DNA from: Bacillus sp. FJAT-52991
Lineage (GTDB): Bacteria; Bacillota; Bacilli; Bacillales; Domibacillaceae
NCBI RefSeq assembly: GCF_037201805.1
Contig: NZ_CP147404.1
Location: 3,268,501-3,332,500, forward strand
Length of the DNA stretch: 64,000 nt
Direction: 5' to 3'
How positions within the stretch are numbered: the first letter of the stretch is position 1; the number at the start of each line of letters is the position of its first letter. The translations under genes were made by a program, and so were the position numbers. Below are positions 41,728 through 51,346 of this stretch, piece after piece. Under the pieces are notes generated by a model. The model saw only the letters and a program-made list of their open reading frames with translations. It did no database searches and was not told the origin of the DNA.

Positions 41728-42648
41728 GTGACTGATTATCGTCAATTTTACGATAAACTACAAACTGTGGTGAATAAAAAGCATGTTCACCTTGATGAAT
41801 ATTTAAAAAATCATACGTACACAAGACTAGGTGGCAAGGCAGATTTATTCGTGACGCCATCGACGTATGAAGAGGTACAACAAGTCGTCAAATTCGCTAA
41901 CGAGAATGACATCCCATTGACGCTGCTCGGCAATGGCTCGAACTTAATTGTAAGAGATGGCGGCATTCGCGGCATCGTCATTAATTTGGAGTTTTTAAAC
42001 AAAATTTATGTTTCAGAGGATAATATGCTTGTGGCTCAAAGTGGAGCAGCGATTATTGAGGCCTCTAGAGAAGCGTTGAAGGCGAAGTTAACTGGACTTG
42101 AATTCGCTTGCGGCATTCCCGGTTCAGTCGGTGGTGCGTTATTTATGAATGCCGGAGCATACGGCGGCGAGATTAAAGATGTATTGGATTATGCGATCGT
42201 CATTAGCCGCGAAGGCGAACTGTTAAAGCTTGCAGCGGCCGATCTTGATTTGTCCTACCGGACAAGTAACATCCCAACGAATAGATATATCGTGCTTGAG
42301 GCTGGATTTAAGTTGAAGGCCGGAAACTACGACGAGATCAAAGCCGTTATGGATGACTTAACGAACCGAAGAGAGACGATGCAGCCGCTTGAATACCCAT
42401 CTTGTGGTAGCGTCTTTAAACGCCCACCTGGATACTATGCAGGGAAGCTGATCCAAGATAGTGGCCTACAAGGAACGAGAATTGGCGGTGCCGAAGTCTC
42501 AACAAAGCATGCTGGCTTCATTGTCAACATCGACAACGCCACAGCCAATGACTATATCACGCTGATCAAGCACGTCCAAAAGACCGTGAAGGAAAAATTC
42601 AACGTAGACTTAGAACGCGAAGTAAAAATTATCGGAGAAAATGAATAA
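41728..42648 (+). CDS. murB: UDP-N-acetylenolpyruvoylglucosamine reductase MurB
   Basis: About 306 residues of type-II MurB. It has the FAD-binding [19 protein letters not shown] and [37 protein letters not shown], the catalytic Ser region [20 protein letters not shown] and [15 protein letters not shown] [17 protein letters not shown]. It uses NADPH to reduce UDP-GlcNAc-enolpyruvate to UDP-MurNAc in peptidoglycan synthesis. GTG at 41728 has AAAGGA 8 nt upstream; the ATG at 41719 is too close to it. Single-gene unit. Confidence 0.93.
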   Translation: MTDYRQFYDKLQTVVNKKHVHLDEYLKNHTYTRLGGKADLFVTPSTYEEVQQVVKFANENDIPLTLLGNGSNLIVRDGGIRGIVINLEFLNKIYVSEDNMLVAQSGAAIIEASREALKAKLTGLEFACGIPGSVGGALFMNAGAYGGEIKDVLDYAIVISREGELLKLAAADLDLSYRTSNIPTNRYIVLEAGFKLKAGNYDEIKAVMDDLTNRRETMQPLEYPSCGSVFKRPPGYYAGKLIQDSGLQGTRIGGAEVSTKHAGFIVNIDNATANDYITLIKHVQKTVKEKFNVDLEREVKIIGENE

Positions 42649-42656
42649 CATTTCAG

Positions 42657-42694
42657 AAGGGATGCCTCCTGTTTCAACGGGAGGCTCCCTTTTT
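42657..42694 (+). terminator. Intrinsic terminator of murB
   Basis: AAGGGATGCCTCC pairs with GGAGGCTCCCTT with one bulge and is followed by TTTT. Confidence 0.8.
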
Positions 42695-42710
42695 AGCAAG
42701 AAGAAATTAT

Positions 42711-42740
42711 TTCGACAAAATTCGAGGAGTGACAGGCACC
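42711..42740 (+). repeat. ~30-bp dispersed repeat, copy 4 of 9
   Basis: TTCGACAAAATTC, GAGGAG, TGACAGGCACC; ~60 bp after murB. Confidence 0.8.
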
Positions 42741-42760
42741 CCCTGTATGCTACACTAGAA

Positions 42761-42912
42761 ATAAAGTGAAACTTCAATCAGTGGGGGTTTTCTTCATCCC
42801 CCACTGATTGTTAGTTGAACCGATCGGGCGTTTATGGGCTGTTGATCCCCCACCTACATACCTGCGCTTCTTCTGCAGGTGGGGGTCTTACAGCCCGTTA
42901 ATGCGGGACAAA
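42761..42912. repeat. ~155-bp hairpin-rich dispersed repeat, copy 2
   Basis: Same element and orientation as 27871-28028. Here the first hairpin pairs perfectly (CAATCAGTGGGGG / CCCCCACTGATTG), and the second has CCCCCACCT pairing with AGGTGGGGG inside GGGCTGT / ACAGCCC. Confidence 0.8.
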
Positions 42913-42942
42913 TGCATTCATTATGTAAAGGGGTGTAGGTGA

Positions 42943-43152
42943 ATGAAGAAGAAAATGACTTTTATGGTGCCAATTATGATCGTTGTAGCGATCCTAGCAA
43001 TGTGGATGTTAGAGAAGGATTATCCGATGATTGATTTACAAACGCGCCTTTTAATTACCGCTGGTGCCGCCAGTTTATCAGGTCTCATCTCCTTATTTTT
43101 ACTAGGCAACAATGAGGAAAAAATTGACCCTCCGCCAACTAAAAAGAAATAG
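42943..43152 (+). CDS. Small membrane protein, 69 residues
   Basis: Two predicted transmembrane helices (FMVPIMIVVAILAMWML and LLITAGAASLSGLISLFLL) and a charged tail (EEKIDPPPTKKK). AAGGGG lies upstream of the ATG. No family recognised. It ends 1 bp before copy 5 of the 30-bp repeat, which also forms its terminator. Confidence 0.65.
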   Translation: MKKKMTFMVPIMIVVAILAMWMLEKDYPMIDLQTRLLITAGAASLSGLISLFLLGNNEEKIDPPPTKKK

Positions 43153-43153
43153 C

Positions 43154-43195
43154 ATCGACAAAAACCGAGGGGTGACAGGCACCCCCCGGTTTTTC
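43154..43195 (+). repeat. ~30-bp dispersed repeat, copy 5 of 9, forming a terminator hairpin
   Basis: ATCGACAAAAACCGAGG, GGTGACAGGCACC (43154-43183). Together with the next bases it folds as AAAAACCG-GGGGT paired with ACCCC-CGGTTTTT (43160-43194), an intrinsic terminator usable in both directions between two convergent genes. Confidence 0.75.
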
Positions 43196-43572
43196 TATTT
43201 TGGTATGGTTTTCAAATTAGCCAGTATGTTATAAGTGAAGAGGAGAATGCCGAGTACGGTTAGTGTGGATCCTAGTGCTACCCAAGGTGTGAAGGCTTCA
43301 TTTTTTGTGGTGAGCAGAAAGGTTAAGGCGATCATCATAATAGGAAGACCGATGTTGTGCAACCAATAGTGGACTTTGGCGATCTTTCCAAATGTAAGTG
43401 ACGGAAATAGATAATAAATAACACCCGCAAACATGAACGCCGCCCAACCTAGTAAAAGCAAGTGAACATGAACTCCCTTTAACGTATACGTGTGCTGAAT
43501 GGACATATAATAGCCAAGCAAAACCCCCAAAGCAAAATACACAACAGAAATCTTGATGAATTTAACAGCCAT
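43195..43572 (-). CDS. Small four-helix membrane protein, cytochrome oxidase subunit I-like
   Basis: 125 residues with four transmembrane helices. HVHLLLLGWAAFMFAGVIYY, with conserved histidines, and a later VHYWLHNIGLP resemble two heme-ligand helices of heme-copper oxidase subunit I. Such short proteins are often labelled cytochrome-c-oxidase-like, but they lack the copper site and cannot be a complete oxidase. AAAGAAGGGA lies upstream of the ATG. Function unknown. Confidence 0.7.
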   Translation of the reverse strand: MAVKFIKISVVYFALGVLLGYYMSIQHTYTLKGVHVHLLLLGWAAFMFAGVIYYLFPSLTFGKIAKVHYWLHNIGLPIMMIALTFLLTTKNEAFTPWVALGSTLTVLGILLFTYNILANLKTIPK

Positions 43573-43682
43573 GTTGATCCCTTCTTTCTAAAAAATAATA
43601 AAACTCCCTCCCTGCTTTCAATATATGAACAAAATGAAACGATAGACCAAAAAACCCTGCGACATATTCCATCCGCAGAGCT

Positions 43683-43712
43683 TTCGACAAAACTCGAGTG
43701 GTGCCAGGCACC
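43683..43712 (+). repeat. ~30-bp dispersed repeat, copy 6 of 9
   Basis: TTCGACAAAACTC, GAGTGG, TGCCAGGCACC. Its last base is part of the TAG stop codon of the minus-strand NCS1 permease. Confidence 0.75.
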
Positions 43713-45097
43713 TAAGCTATATATTCATCTGTACCGATGTCTTCGGCTGTTTTTTTGCTGTAGTATTTACCTTTTGTCGCGACCGCTAGCACCACGGTTA
43801 GAATGAAGGCAAGTATGGCAGCGAAGAAGGCAGCGATGTTTTGCAGGAAGATACCCATATATCCGAAAGCCGCGATCGACCCGACAATGCTGGCGATAAT
43901 AAGAGAACCAACGCCCACCGGATTCCAAGCGTATAAATACTCTTGCCGATGTTCAAAGTATCTTGGTCCAATTTTCAACATCCTCTTCACCACTATGGCA
44001 TCTGACAAAAGAACCGCTGCCCACGATAAAAGAAACACGCCTTGGAAAGTGAGCAAACTTCCAATATGATTTAACACCCCACCTAACATTAAAACGATGG
44101 CCATAATCGATGTAAAGACGACCCAAAAGTTCCGACTCGGCTTAAAATTGAAGACATTTTCAAAAAAATTCGCTAACGATAACGAACTGCTGTACAAGTT
44201 CGTTATATTAATTCGCAATTGCGTTAAAATGGTAAATAGCGCACCGCCAATCCCAAGAATTTGTACGAAATAAATACCTGGATTCTCTTCCCCCATTTGC
44301 ACACCAAACCAAACGCCAATGCTCCCCATCACTAAGAAACAAACAAGCTGCGGCAAAAAACCAACCGCCAACACCCCAATGGTAAACTCCTCTTTTTTAA
44401 TAAATCTCGCATAATCAGAAACGAGTAGTGCCATGATGCCAACAAGTCCATTCATAATTCCGATACAAGCAAGCAACGAAGCTCCGCCCACTCCTCCTCC
44501 TTCTGGAAGAAATGCCCATATACTTCCTTCAAAAGTGGAATGTTTCGAAACGAGGAAAAAACCCGCACCAAGCAGTACAACAAACAGCGGCAATGACCAT
44601 TTCTGTAGCTTATCCAATTGTTTAATGCCAAACCAGTTAAGCGGAATCACGATCAAGCCGAAGAACACCATCAACCCCCAAATCGGGATGAAAGACACGT
44701 ACTCATGAACGGCCGCTGCCATAATCGACCCTTCAATCGCACAATACATAATAAAATTAGTGGCATATATTAATGAAGTAATTGATGCACCAAAATAGCC
44801 AAAGCCCCCACCCCTAGCCATTAAATTAACGTTCAAGCCAGACTTTGCTGCATAATAACAAATACCTATTCCTAATACTCCAGCCACAATCGTTGCATAC
44901 ACTTCAGCAATTAATGCATTGACTGCCCCAAATTGAATCGCCATTAAACTGCCCATTTGAATGAAAAGCATCGCTGTCGCTACCCCTAAAGTGACATTAG
45001 TAATGCTTAACCACCCCATCGACCGCCCCTCAACCGGTACTTTCTCTAAAGCAAAATCATCCTTCTTCTCCTCATGAGGCTTTAAAATTTCAACCAT
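43712..45097 (-). CDS. NCS1-family permease (cytosine/purine type), second in the window
   Basis: 461 residues with 12 transmembrane helices. NCS1 features are SITNVTLGVATAMLFIQMGS, ARGGGFGYFGASITSLIYAT, PLNWFGIKQLDKLQKWSLPL and SDYARFIKKEEF. It would import a nucleobase-like or related N-compound. It is only distantly like the permease at 28-29 kb. It stands alone, with a long upstream gap, and stops at copy 6 of the 30-bp repeat. GGGGG lies upstream of the ATG. Confidence 0.85.
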   Translation of the reverse strand: MVEILKPHEEKKDDFALEKVPVEGRSMGWLSITNVTLGVATAMLFIQMGSLMAIQFGAVNALIAEVYATIVAGVLGIGICYYAAKSGLNVNLMARGGGFGYFGASITSLIYATNFIMYCAIEGSIMAAAVHEYVSFIPIWGLMVFFGLIVIPLNWFGIKQLDKLQKWSLPLFVVLLGAGFFLVSKHSTFEGSIWAFLPEGGGVGGASLLACIGIMNGLVGIMALLVSDYARFIKKEEFTIGVLAVGFLPQLVCFLVMGSIGVWFGVQMGEENPGIYFVQILGIGGALFTILTQLRINITNLYSSSLSLANFFENVFNFKPSRNFWVVFTSIMAIVLMLGGVLNHIGSLLTFQGVFLLSWAAVLLSDAIVVKRMLKIGPRYFEHRQEYLYAWNPVGVGSLIIASIVGSIAAFGYMGIFLQNIAAFFAAILAFILTVVLAVATKGKYYSKKTAEDIGTDEYIA

Positions 45098-45401
45098 ATG
45101 AGTACGCCCCCTTTGTTTTTTTGACCTCTGACTGCCCCCCCAACTTTCCCCCTTGTTCAGCTAACTTCTAAAGAACCTGTGATCGTTGACGAATATATAC
45201 AAGCAAACGCCGTGCCAAAATACTGAATATTCAAAAAAATAAAGCGTATACTCCTCTCAACTAACCTTTCAAAAACAAATACCTCTCCTTCTCCCAACTG
45301 AAACGACGCAAAACTACAAGTCCAATTGCAAAACTGCAAGAAACAAAGGAATAGATGCTTTGTCCCACTCCTTCCTTTCACTGATCGTCGTTGCACCCCT
45401 A
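45098..45401. other. Intergenic stretch without a supported gene
   Basis: About 300 bp between the NCS1 permease start and copy 7 of the 30-bp repeat. A minus-strand open frame at 45157-45396 is rich in Phe, Cys and Ser and has no ribosome site. I see only presumed permease promoter sequence and no clear motif. Confidence 0.5.
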
Positions 45402-45430
45402 GTCGACAAAAACCGGGGAGTGACAGACGC
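45402..45430 (+). repeat. ~30-bp dispersed repeat, copy 7 of 9, at a gene break
   Basis: GTCGACAAAAACCGGGGAG then TGACAGACGC. The sequence switches directly from this copy into the middle of a chemoreceptor gene. Confidence 0.75.
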
Positions 45431-46488
45431 TTAAGGAAGTAAATCGTTTAGCTGAAGCGGTTGCGGAATGTAATTTAACGCAGTCCATTCAATCCGAGAG
45501 CCAGGATGAGTTTGGGCAGATGATCGGTCATTTAAACAAGATGAAAGACAATTTAACGGATATCGTGTATCAGTTAAACGATCAAGCGAGCCAAGTTGCC
45601 GCAACGAGTGAAGAGCTTTCTGCGAGTGCCATGCAAACGAGCAAAGCGACTGAGCAAATCTCTAGCTCCATTCAGGAAATGGCTTACGGGGCAGAAGTCC
45701 AAGCGAACAACGTGAACACTTCTCATACAATTACGGTAGAGATGGCTGAACAAATGGAACAAGCCAAGCTTTCTGTCACCTCCATCACCGATGCCATCGA
45801 GCACACAAATTCGAAAGCGGAATTAGGCTACAGCAAAATTAATGAATCGTTAAAGCAAATTCAACATATAGATGAAACTCAGTGCGCCACGGCAGACAAG
45901 ATGAAGGAGCTTGGGCAAAAGTCAACAGAAATTGGGCAAATCATTGACTTCATCACCGCTATTTCTACGGAAACAAACTTGCTGGCTTTAAATGCCTCCA
46001 TCGAAGCCGCGAGAGCAGGAGAACATGGAAAAGGATTTGCGATTGTCGCCAATGAAGTGAAAAAACTAGCTGAACAATCCAATCGGGCAGCTGACAGTAT
46101 CAAAAGCTTGATCGTGGATATTCAAACCGTTTCGCTGAATGTCACTGAAGCAATGAACACGAGTACAGAGGCCGTTAAACAAGGGCTTAGCGTATCCAAT
46201 GAAACAGGTGTGTATTTCAATGACATCGTCGACATGATCAAGGAAATAAAAGAACAGTCTGCTACTGTATCAATGATGATCAAACAAGTCACTGAGAGCA
46301 CGCAGCAATTAAACCAGGGAATGGACGAAATCAATCAACTTGGGATTCAATCTGCGGCGAATACCCAAAATGTGGCCGCAGCAGCTGAAGAACAAAATGC
46401 CGCCATGGATGATATCTCAGCTAGCGCCCACTCACTGAGCCAGCTAGCAGACGAACTGCAAGCATCTGTTAGTCGATTTAAAATGTAA
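45430..46488 (+). pseudogene. 5'-truncated methyl-accepting chemotaxis protein
   Basis: From 45430 the frame reads through the end of a HAMP domain ([20 protein letters not shown]), then linker and the full signalling domain. It includes the hairpin tip [39 protein letters not shown] and ends in [10 protein letters not shown]. The ligand-binding domain, both membrane helices and any start with a ribosome site are missing. An ATG at 45520 could at most give a soluble 322-residue signalling fragment. The break point is exactly at a 30-bp repeat. Confidence 0.8.
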
Positions 46489-46522
46489 CATGTAGTATTT
46501 GACAGCTGTCGCTATTTAAAGC

Positions 46523-46563
46523 AAAATCCTCTCACTTCCCTAGTGGAATGGAGAGGATTTTTT
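46523..46563 (+). terminator. Intrinsic terminator
   Basis: AAAATCCTCTC / GAGAGGATTTT with a 17-nt loop and TTTT, just after the chemoreceptor remnant. Confidence 0.8.
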
Positions 46564-46639
46564 GTTGGTTTTAAAGAAGCACAATTAGGCTACTATCGCA
46601 TACATTGCAAATAGGCAGAATGAAAGGAGATTCAATCAT

Positions 46640-47062
46640 ATGGATTATACAGATTACTCTCAGCATTACCCATTCCCGTTAGAAGATGATGAGTACAGAC
46701 AAACCCCTGTTCAAGGGCCACCAGGATTTCCAGGAGGGGGAATGCCACCCGGACAACAGCCAGGTTTCCCAGGCGGTGGATTTGGTCCTCCTGGGCAGCA
46801 ACAACAAGGAGGAGCCCCCACTTCCCCTCCTCCTTCGTTTACTCCGCAGCAATCCCAAGCAACAACATTTGCCGTTGATCCAGGAGCCATCCGCGGCTGC
46901 TTGTTCCGTCATACGTATATCTGGCTCCGGAACGGCCGCAGCTTCTGGTTTTACCCAACATTTGTTGGCAGAACATCGGTAGCTGGCTGGCGCTGGCGGA
47001 ATTGGCGCTGGACATATTATGGTACAGACTTAAACAGAATAAGCTCTTTCCGATGCTTCTAA
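46640..47062 (+). CDS. Pro/Gly/Gln-rich small protein with a conserved aromatic C-terminal domain
   Basis: 140 residues. Residues ~20-80 are low-complexity (GPPGFPGGGMPPGQQPGFPG and similar, with PGQQ repeats). Residues ~85-140 form a compact aromatic domain, RGCLFRHTYIWLRNGRSFWF then YPTFVGRTSVAGWRW. Similar short proteins are common in Bacillus and often have no assigned function. No signal peptide or membrane helix is seen. AAAGGAGA lies upstream of the ATG, so it is likely expressed. Confidence 0.7.
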   Translation: MDYTDYSQHYPFPLEDDEYRQTPVQGPPGFPGGGMPPGQQPGFPGGGFGPPGQQQQGGAPTSPPPSFTPQQSQATTFAVDPGAIRGCLFRHTYIWLRNGRSFWFYPTFVGRTSVAGWRWRNWRWTYYGTDLNRISSFRCF

Positions 47063-47110
47063 TCATTTTAGCAAATCCTACAGCCAATTTCGTGTCTACA
47101 ACATAATGAA

Positions 47111-47150
47111 AAACAGCCCTGTAGAGATGTCGCTCTCTACAGGGCTGTTT
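47111..47150. terminator. Bidirectional intrinsic terminator
   Basis: A perfect 16-bp stem, AAACAGCCCTGTAGAG / CTCTACAGGGCTGTTT, lies between convergent genes. Confidence 0.9.
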
Positions 47151-47179
47151 CACTTCAACCAATACATCGGTTTCTACAT

Positions 47180-49342
47180 TTATTTAGCTACGTCCACAAT
47201 ACGTCCTTCGATTTGCGGATTAACTGTTCCTAAGCTCTTCACATGATCTCTAAGGTTTTCCCAATCGGATAAACCAAGATCTGTTACGCGACCTTCTTCA
47301 TAAACTTTCTTGAAGACATCATAGCCGTCTCCACCTTTTGCTGTGAAGGCATTTGTTGCGACTGTGTACTTTTCTGCAGGTTGAATTTCTTCATAAGTGC
47401 CATCTGGCTTTTTATAAGAAATCGACACTACTCGCTCACCTGCTGGTTTAGAAGAGTCATATTTTACTTTTGCTCCTGAGACATGTAAGAAGCCGCCGTT
47501 TTCCTTTGGTAAAGCTTTTACACTTGTTTCAAACGCTTCTTTCAACTCAGCACCTGTCACTTCCATAGTTGCTAACGTGTTACCGAATGGAAGAACATTA
47601 ATCACTTCACCCACTGTGATCGGTCCTTGATCAATAGATGTGCGGATACCGCCACCGTTTTGCAGTGCCATCACGACTTTTGGATTATACTCTTTCGCTT
47701 TTGCAAGCATGCCGTCCGTAATTAAGTTCCCAAGTTCTGTTTCGTTTTTACGAACACTTGGCTGTGTATCATCACTTGAAGTACGTGGGTTATCTAACTG
47801 CTTTTCTGCCGTTCCCCCAGTAGGTGTGTTTTTGACTTCATTGATTTTGGCTGTGTATGGTGCTAGTAGTGCCTTCGTTTCAGCATCTTCTTTTTGATCT
47901 TTAATTTCGATCAACTGACCAGCTTGTCCAACCACTTTTCCGTTCTTGTCGAATTCAACATCTAATGTACCTAAAAACTTGTTGTACTGATCGGCTTGAA
48001 CAATAACCGTTGGATCTTTTACTTTGCCCGTTTCATCTTTGTTCACTACAGTCGGTTCGCTTAATTTTGTATGGCTGTGTCCACCAACGATGACATCAAT
48101 GCCGTCTACTTGAGTAGCTAATGTTAAATCATTATCGACCGCGGCATTGTCATCATAACCGATATGAGAAACAGCTACGATTTTGTTAACACCCATTCCT
48201 TCAAACGCTTTCACCGCTTTTTCCGCTTCTGCAATGTAGTTTTCAAATTCTACTTTGTTCGCGCTAGAGATATCCTTCGTTTCTGCCGTCGTCAACCCGA
48301 AGAATCCAACCTTTTCACCGTCCACTTCTTTGACGATTCCGTTGTAGATTTTTCCGTCTTCAGGTTTACTAGAAATCGTATCGCTGAATAATCCTTTGAA
48401 TTTGTCATCCTTGGAGAAATCGACATTGGAGCTAACAAACGGGAACTTAGCCCCTTCGATAAAGTCTACTAATGCTTGATGGCCTTCAGGACTGGAACCA
48501 AGGTCGAATTCATGGTTACCAAACGTCATCACATCGTAGCCCATCAGATTCATAAGCTTTAAATCTGCTTGACCTTTAAATTCATTGAAATATAGTGTGC
48601 CAGAGAAGACATCCCCTGCATCGACTAATAGCGCATCTGGCTTTTCAGCACGCACTTCTTTAATCGCCGTCATTTTTTTCGGGGTATTCTCGATATTGGC
48701 ATGCGTATCGTTCGTATGCATTAAGGACAAGGTAAAATTGTTCTCTAGTTTTGAAAGCTTATGTAAGAAAATCGCGTATTCACCGCGTGTAATATCGTCC
48801 GTTGTCCCAAAAGAATTGGCTGTTTTACCTGACGTGATGTCATGTTTCACAAGTGCACTAACGGCATCCTGATAACGAGAAGGAACGTCTGTAAAAGGAA
48901 GTTTCGTATCGTCTCCTTTTAAATCATATGCTTCCGCTAGCATGAGTGCCGCTTCACCGCGTGTAATGTTTTGATCGGGAGCAAATTTCGTCTCTGTTTT
49001 CCCATCTATGATTCCCGCTTTCTTTAAAGCATTGACATAGCCTTTCGCACGAGCAGGTACATCTGTAAAACCAGCATCTTCAACATTTTCAGTGTCGAGC
49101 TTTAACGCCTTCGCTAGCATCACCGCAGCATCAACACGTTTAATAGAAAGAGTCGTACCAAATGTTGTGTCCGTCATGCCATCCGTGATTTTATTACTAA
49201 TGAGGTAATCCACTGCCTCTTTATAATCTTTAGATACATCTGTAAATGAAGCAGCTGATGCAGGTGTAACCGCTGTAGCTACAAGCGTAACTGTTGCGGC
49301 AGAAACGACAAATTTGCGATGCGATTTTGATAGGTAACCCAT
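47180..49342 (-). CDS. SLH-anchored 5'-nucleotidase/metallophosphatase, paralogue 1
   Basis: 720 residues: a signal peptide (YLSKSHRKFVVSAATVTLVA, cleavage near ASA), three SLH repeats (~31-195), a metallophosphatase domain with MHTNDTHAN, DAGDVFSG, GNHEFD and GGHSHT (metal ligands), and a C-terminal 5'-nucleotidase domain with NLITDGMLAKA, ALQNGGGIR and TNAFTAKGGDGYDVF. It should release phosphate from nucleotides at the cell surface. The ATG at 49342 is chosen from a GGAGG site and the match to its paralogue at 60.5 kb; longer frames are not used. A PhoP-box-like array lies ~135 bp upstream. Confidence 0.92.
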   Translation of the reverse strand: MGYLSKSHRKFVVSAATVTLVATAVTPASAASFTDVSKDYKEAVDYLISNKITDGMTDTTFGTTLSIKRVDAAVMLAKALKLDTENVEDAGFTDVPARAKGYVNALKKAGIIDGKTETKFAPDQNITRGEAALMLAEAYDLKGDDTKLPFTDVPSRYQDAVSALVKHDITSGKTANSFGTTDDITRGEYAIFLHKLSKLENNFTLSLMHTNDTHANIENTPKKMTAIKEVRAEKPDALLVDAGDVFSGTLYFNEFKGQADLKLMNLMGYDVMTFGNHEFDLGSSPEGHQALVDFIEGAKFPFVSSNVDFSKDDKFKGLFSDTISSKPEDGKIYNGIVKEVDGEKVGFFGLTTAETKDISSANKVEFENYIAEAEKAVKAFEGMGVNKIVAVSHIGYDDNAAVDNDLTLATQVDGIDVIVGGHSHTKLSEPTVVNKDETGKVKDPTVIVQADQYNKFLGTLDVEFDKNGKVVGQAGQLIEIKDQKEDAETKALLAPYTAKINEVKNTPTGGTAEKQLDNPRTSSDDTQPSVRKNETELGNLITDGMLAKAKEYNPKVVMALQNGGGIRTSIDQGPITVGEVINVLPFGNTLATMEVTGAELKEAFETSVKALPKENGGFLHVSGAKVKYDSSKPAGERVVSISYKKPDGTYEEIQPAEKYTVATNAFTAKGGDGYDVFKKVYEEGRVTDLGLSDWENLRDHVKSLGTVNPQIEGRIVDVAK

Positions 49343-49477
49343 ACACTCAATTCCTCCAATTTTGATAAATGTAAGTTTGAACATGTACTTCCTTAGTAAA
49401 AATTCTACCATCAATACCTCTTATCTACAATATTGAGAATTACATAGAAAACCATATCACAAGTACTAGATGAGTAT

Positions 49478-49505
49478 TGTAAAAATATTGTATAAAAACT
49501 GTGAA
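49478..49505 (-). promoter_or_regulatory. PhoP-box-like hexamer array before 5'-nucleotidase 1
   Basis: On the minus strand TTCACA, TATACA and TTTACA follow each other at exact 11-bp steps (start positions 49505, 49494, 49483). This is the TTNACA-N5 pattern of Bacillus PhoP boxes. A weaker fourth unit, ATTACT, lies on the upstream side. Confidence 0.6.
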
Positions 49506-49553
49506 CTTTAGTAATTTACTCGCCTCTCCTGCTCTGTAATGGATTGAAAAGCC

Positions 49554-49570
49554 TTTACAAATTCTTTACA
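49554..49570 (+). promoter_or_regulatory. PhoP-box-like pair before the chemoreceptor
   Basis: TTTACA, AATTC, TTTACA on the plus strand with 11-bp spacing. A TTGAAA lies 10 bp before. It is shorter than a full PhoP box. Confidence 0.4.
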
Positions 49571-49645
49571 ATCAAAGTAAGATATCCACCTATATTACTA
49601 GGTCTTTTATATCGAAATCTATATTTTTAATAAGGAGTGCTTGTT

Positions 49646-51331
49646 TTGTCAATTAAATTAAGAAGCTTTCTTTCTTTCGGTCTCATTTTTCTATTGTTAA
49701 TGTTTCTTTGGATGTATCAACAGCAAAATTCGAGTTCTCAAATTGAGCAAATACAAACGATTAAAGATCGAACCTTGCAAACATCCCTATTATCAGATGA
49801 GCTGAAGTTATCAGTCGTGCAGGTCCAGCAGTATTTATCTGATATTAGTGCAACTAGAGGACAAAATGGGCTAGACGATGGATTTGAGCAAGCGAAAAAG
49901 TATAGCGACGTTTTTTATCATGATATTCAAACACTGAAAGAACTGAATCCAAATGATGTTGAAAGACTAAACTCAATTGAGCAATCTTTTCAAATCTACT
50001 ATGCTTTAGGGCAGAAAATGGCCAATCAGTATGTCAAACACGGTCCGCAAAAAGGAAATCAAATCATGCTTGAATTTGATAAAGCGGCAACAGATATTAA
50101 CGATAAGGTGAATGTCTTCCAACAAGAAAACACAGAGAAAATCACACAGTCCATTGAAGACATTGAACAACTTATTCAAAAGAATACCGTCTTTTTTAAC
50201 TGGATGATTGCCATCGTTTTTGTCATTGGCGCTATCGTTGCTATTTTCCTAAGTCGGTCCATTATTGCCCCACTTCATCGATTAATTCTCTCAACAGAGG
50301 CCATTGCTAAAGGTGATTTGAATCAATCCGTCTCTTTGCAATCAAAAGATGAAGTTGGGACATTATCACAATCTTTTGAGCAAATGCGAATCCAACTAAG
50401 TAAATTGATCCAAAAAATTGATACGACCTCAAAAGAAATCGTCTCCTCATCCGAACAATTAACGACGAGCGCAGGCAAAAATGAAAAAGCGACGGAAGAG
50501 ATCACTTCTGCAATGCAGGAAGTCGCTTTTGTAACAGAAAGGCAAGCAACCGATTCTTCTAACTCTTCACGCTTTATTTCAGAGGTTTCTCAAGGAATGA
50601 CTCAAGCCGCTCAAGCCATTCAAACGGTGACAGATTTAGGCCAACATGCCAAATCTAATGCGGGACAAGGAAATCAAGTCGTACAAGAAACGTTAAAACA
50701 AATGAATCAAATTCATCAAAAAGTAGATAGCACCTTTGAGGTCATTCAACGACTTGATCAGAAATCAAGAGAAATCGATCAAATTATCTCGATCATCACT
50801 GATATTGCTAACCAGACAAATCTATTATCATTAAATGCAGCGATTGAATCAGCACGGGCTGGAGAGCATGGGAAAGGATTTGCTGTTGTCGCTGGTGAAG
50901 TGAAACAGCTAGCGGAACAATCCGAGCAATCTGCCAATGAAATTCGCAAATTAATCGAAGAAATCCAACTGGAATCTAAAAACGCCATTCAATCGATGAA
51001 AGAAGGCATAGCGGCTGTGCAAGGTGGAATGAATTTAACCGCACAAACAGATGATTCCTTCAACGAGATTGCTAAACTTATTGAAGATATCTCCGTTCAA
51101 AACCATGAGGTCTCCGCTGTCGTCGAACAAGTGAATGCTAGCACCGGTGGCATTGTCGAAATGATTCAGCGTATGACCCATACATCAGAAGAATCAGCTG
51201 CTAATGCACAAAATGTAGCGATTGCTGCTGAAGAACAACATACATCAATGAAAGATATCTCCTCCTCAGTCGAAGGACTTAGCAACATGGCTAATGACTT
51301 AAAGAAGCTAGTCAATCAATTTAAACTATAA
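49646..51331 (+). CDS. Methyl-accepting chemotaxis protein
   Basis: 561 residues: transmembrane helix 1 (~10-27), a helical extracytoplasmic domain (~30-180, four-helix-bundle or CHASE3-like), transmembrane helix 2 (~186-207), HAMP (~208-260), and a signalling domain with the hairpin tip [20 protein letters not shown] then [19 protein letters not shown]. It signals to CheA/CheW. The TTG at 49646 has AAGGAG 8 nt upstream. It is divergent from the SLH 5'-nucleotidase, which may suggest sensing of phosphate or nucleotides; that is a guess. Confidence 0.9.
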   Translation: MSIKLRSFLSFGLIFLLLMFLWMYQQQNSSSQIEQIQTIKDRTLQTSLLSDELKLSVVQVQQYLSDISATRGQNGLDDGFEQAKKYSDVFYHDIQTLKELNPNDVERLNSIEQSFQIYYALGQKMANQYVKHGPQKGNQIMLEFDKAATDINDKVNVFQQENTEKITQSIEDIEQLIQKNTVFFNWMIAIVFVIGAIVAIFLSRSIIAPLHRLILSTEAIAKGDLNQSVSLQSKDEVGTLSQSFEQMRIQLSKLIQKIDTTSKEIVSSSEQLTTSAGKNEKATEEITSAMQEVAFVTERQATDSSNSSRFISEVSQGMTQAAQAIQTVTDLGQHAKSNAGQGNQVVQETLKQMNQIHQKVDSTFEVIQRLDQKSREIDQIISIITDIANQTNLLSLNAAIESARAGEHGKGFAVVAGEVKQLAEQSEQSANEIRKLIEEIQLESKNAIQSMKEGIAAVQGGMNLTAQTDDSFNEIAKLIEDISVQNHEVSAVVEQVNASTGGIVEMIQRMTHTSEESAANAQNVAIAAEEQHTSMKDISSSVEGLSNMANDLKKLVNQFKL

Positions 51332-51346
51332 ATGAATAAATAAAAT

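Larger units (their letters stand above)
49343..49645. other. Divergent regulatory region between the 5'-nucleotidase and chemoreceptor genes
   Basis: No gene is present. The region holds PhoP-box-like repeats for the minus-strand gene (49478-49505) and a shorter plus-strand pair (49554-49570), both listed separately. Confidence 0.6.

Noticed and set aside
45157..45396. Minus-strand open frame of 79 codons
   Set aside because: Phe/Ser/Cys-rich composition, no ribosome site, no recognisable domain; probably chance.
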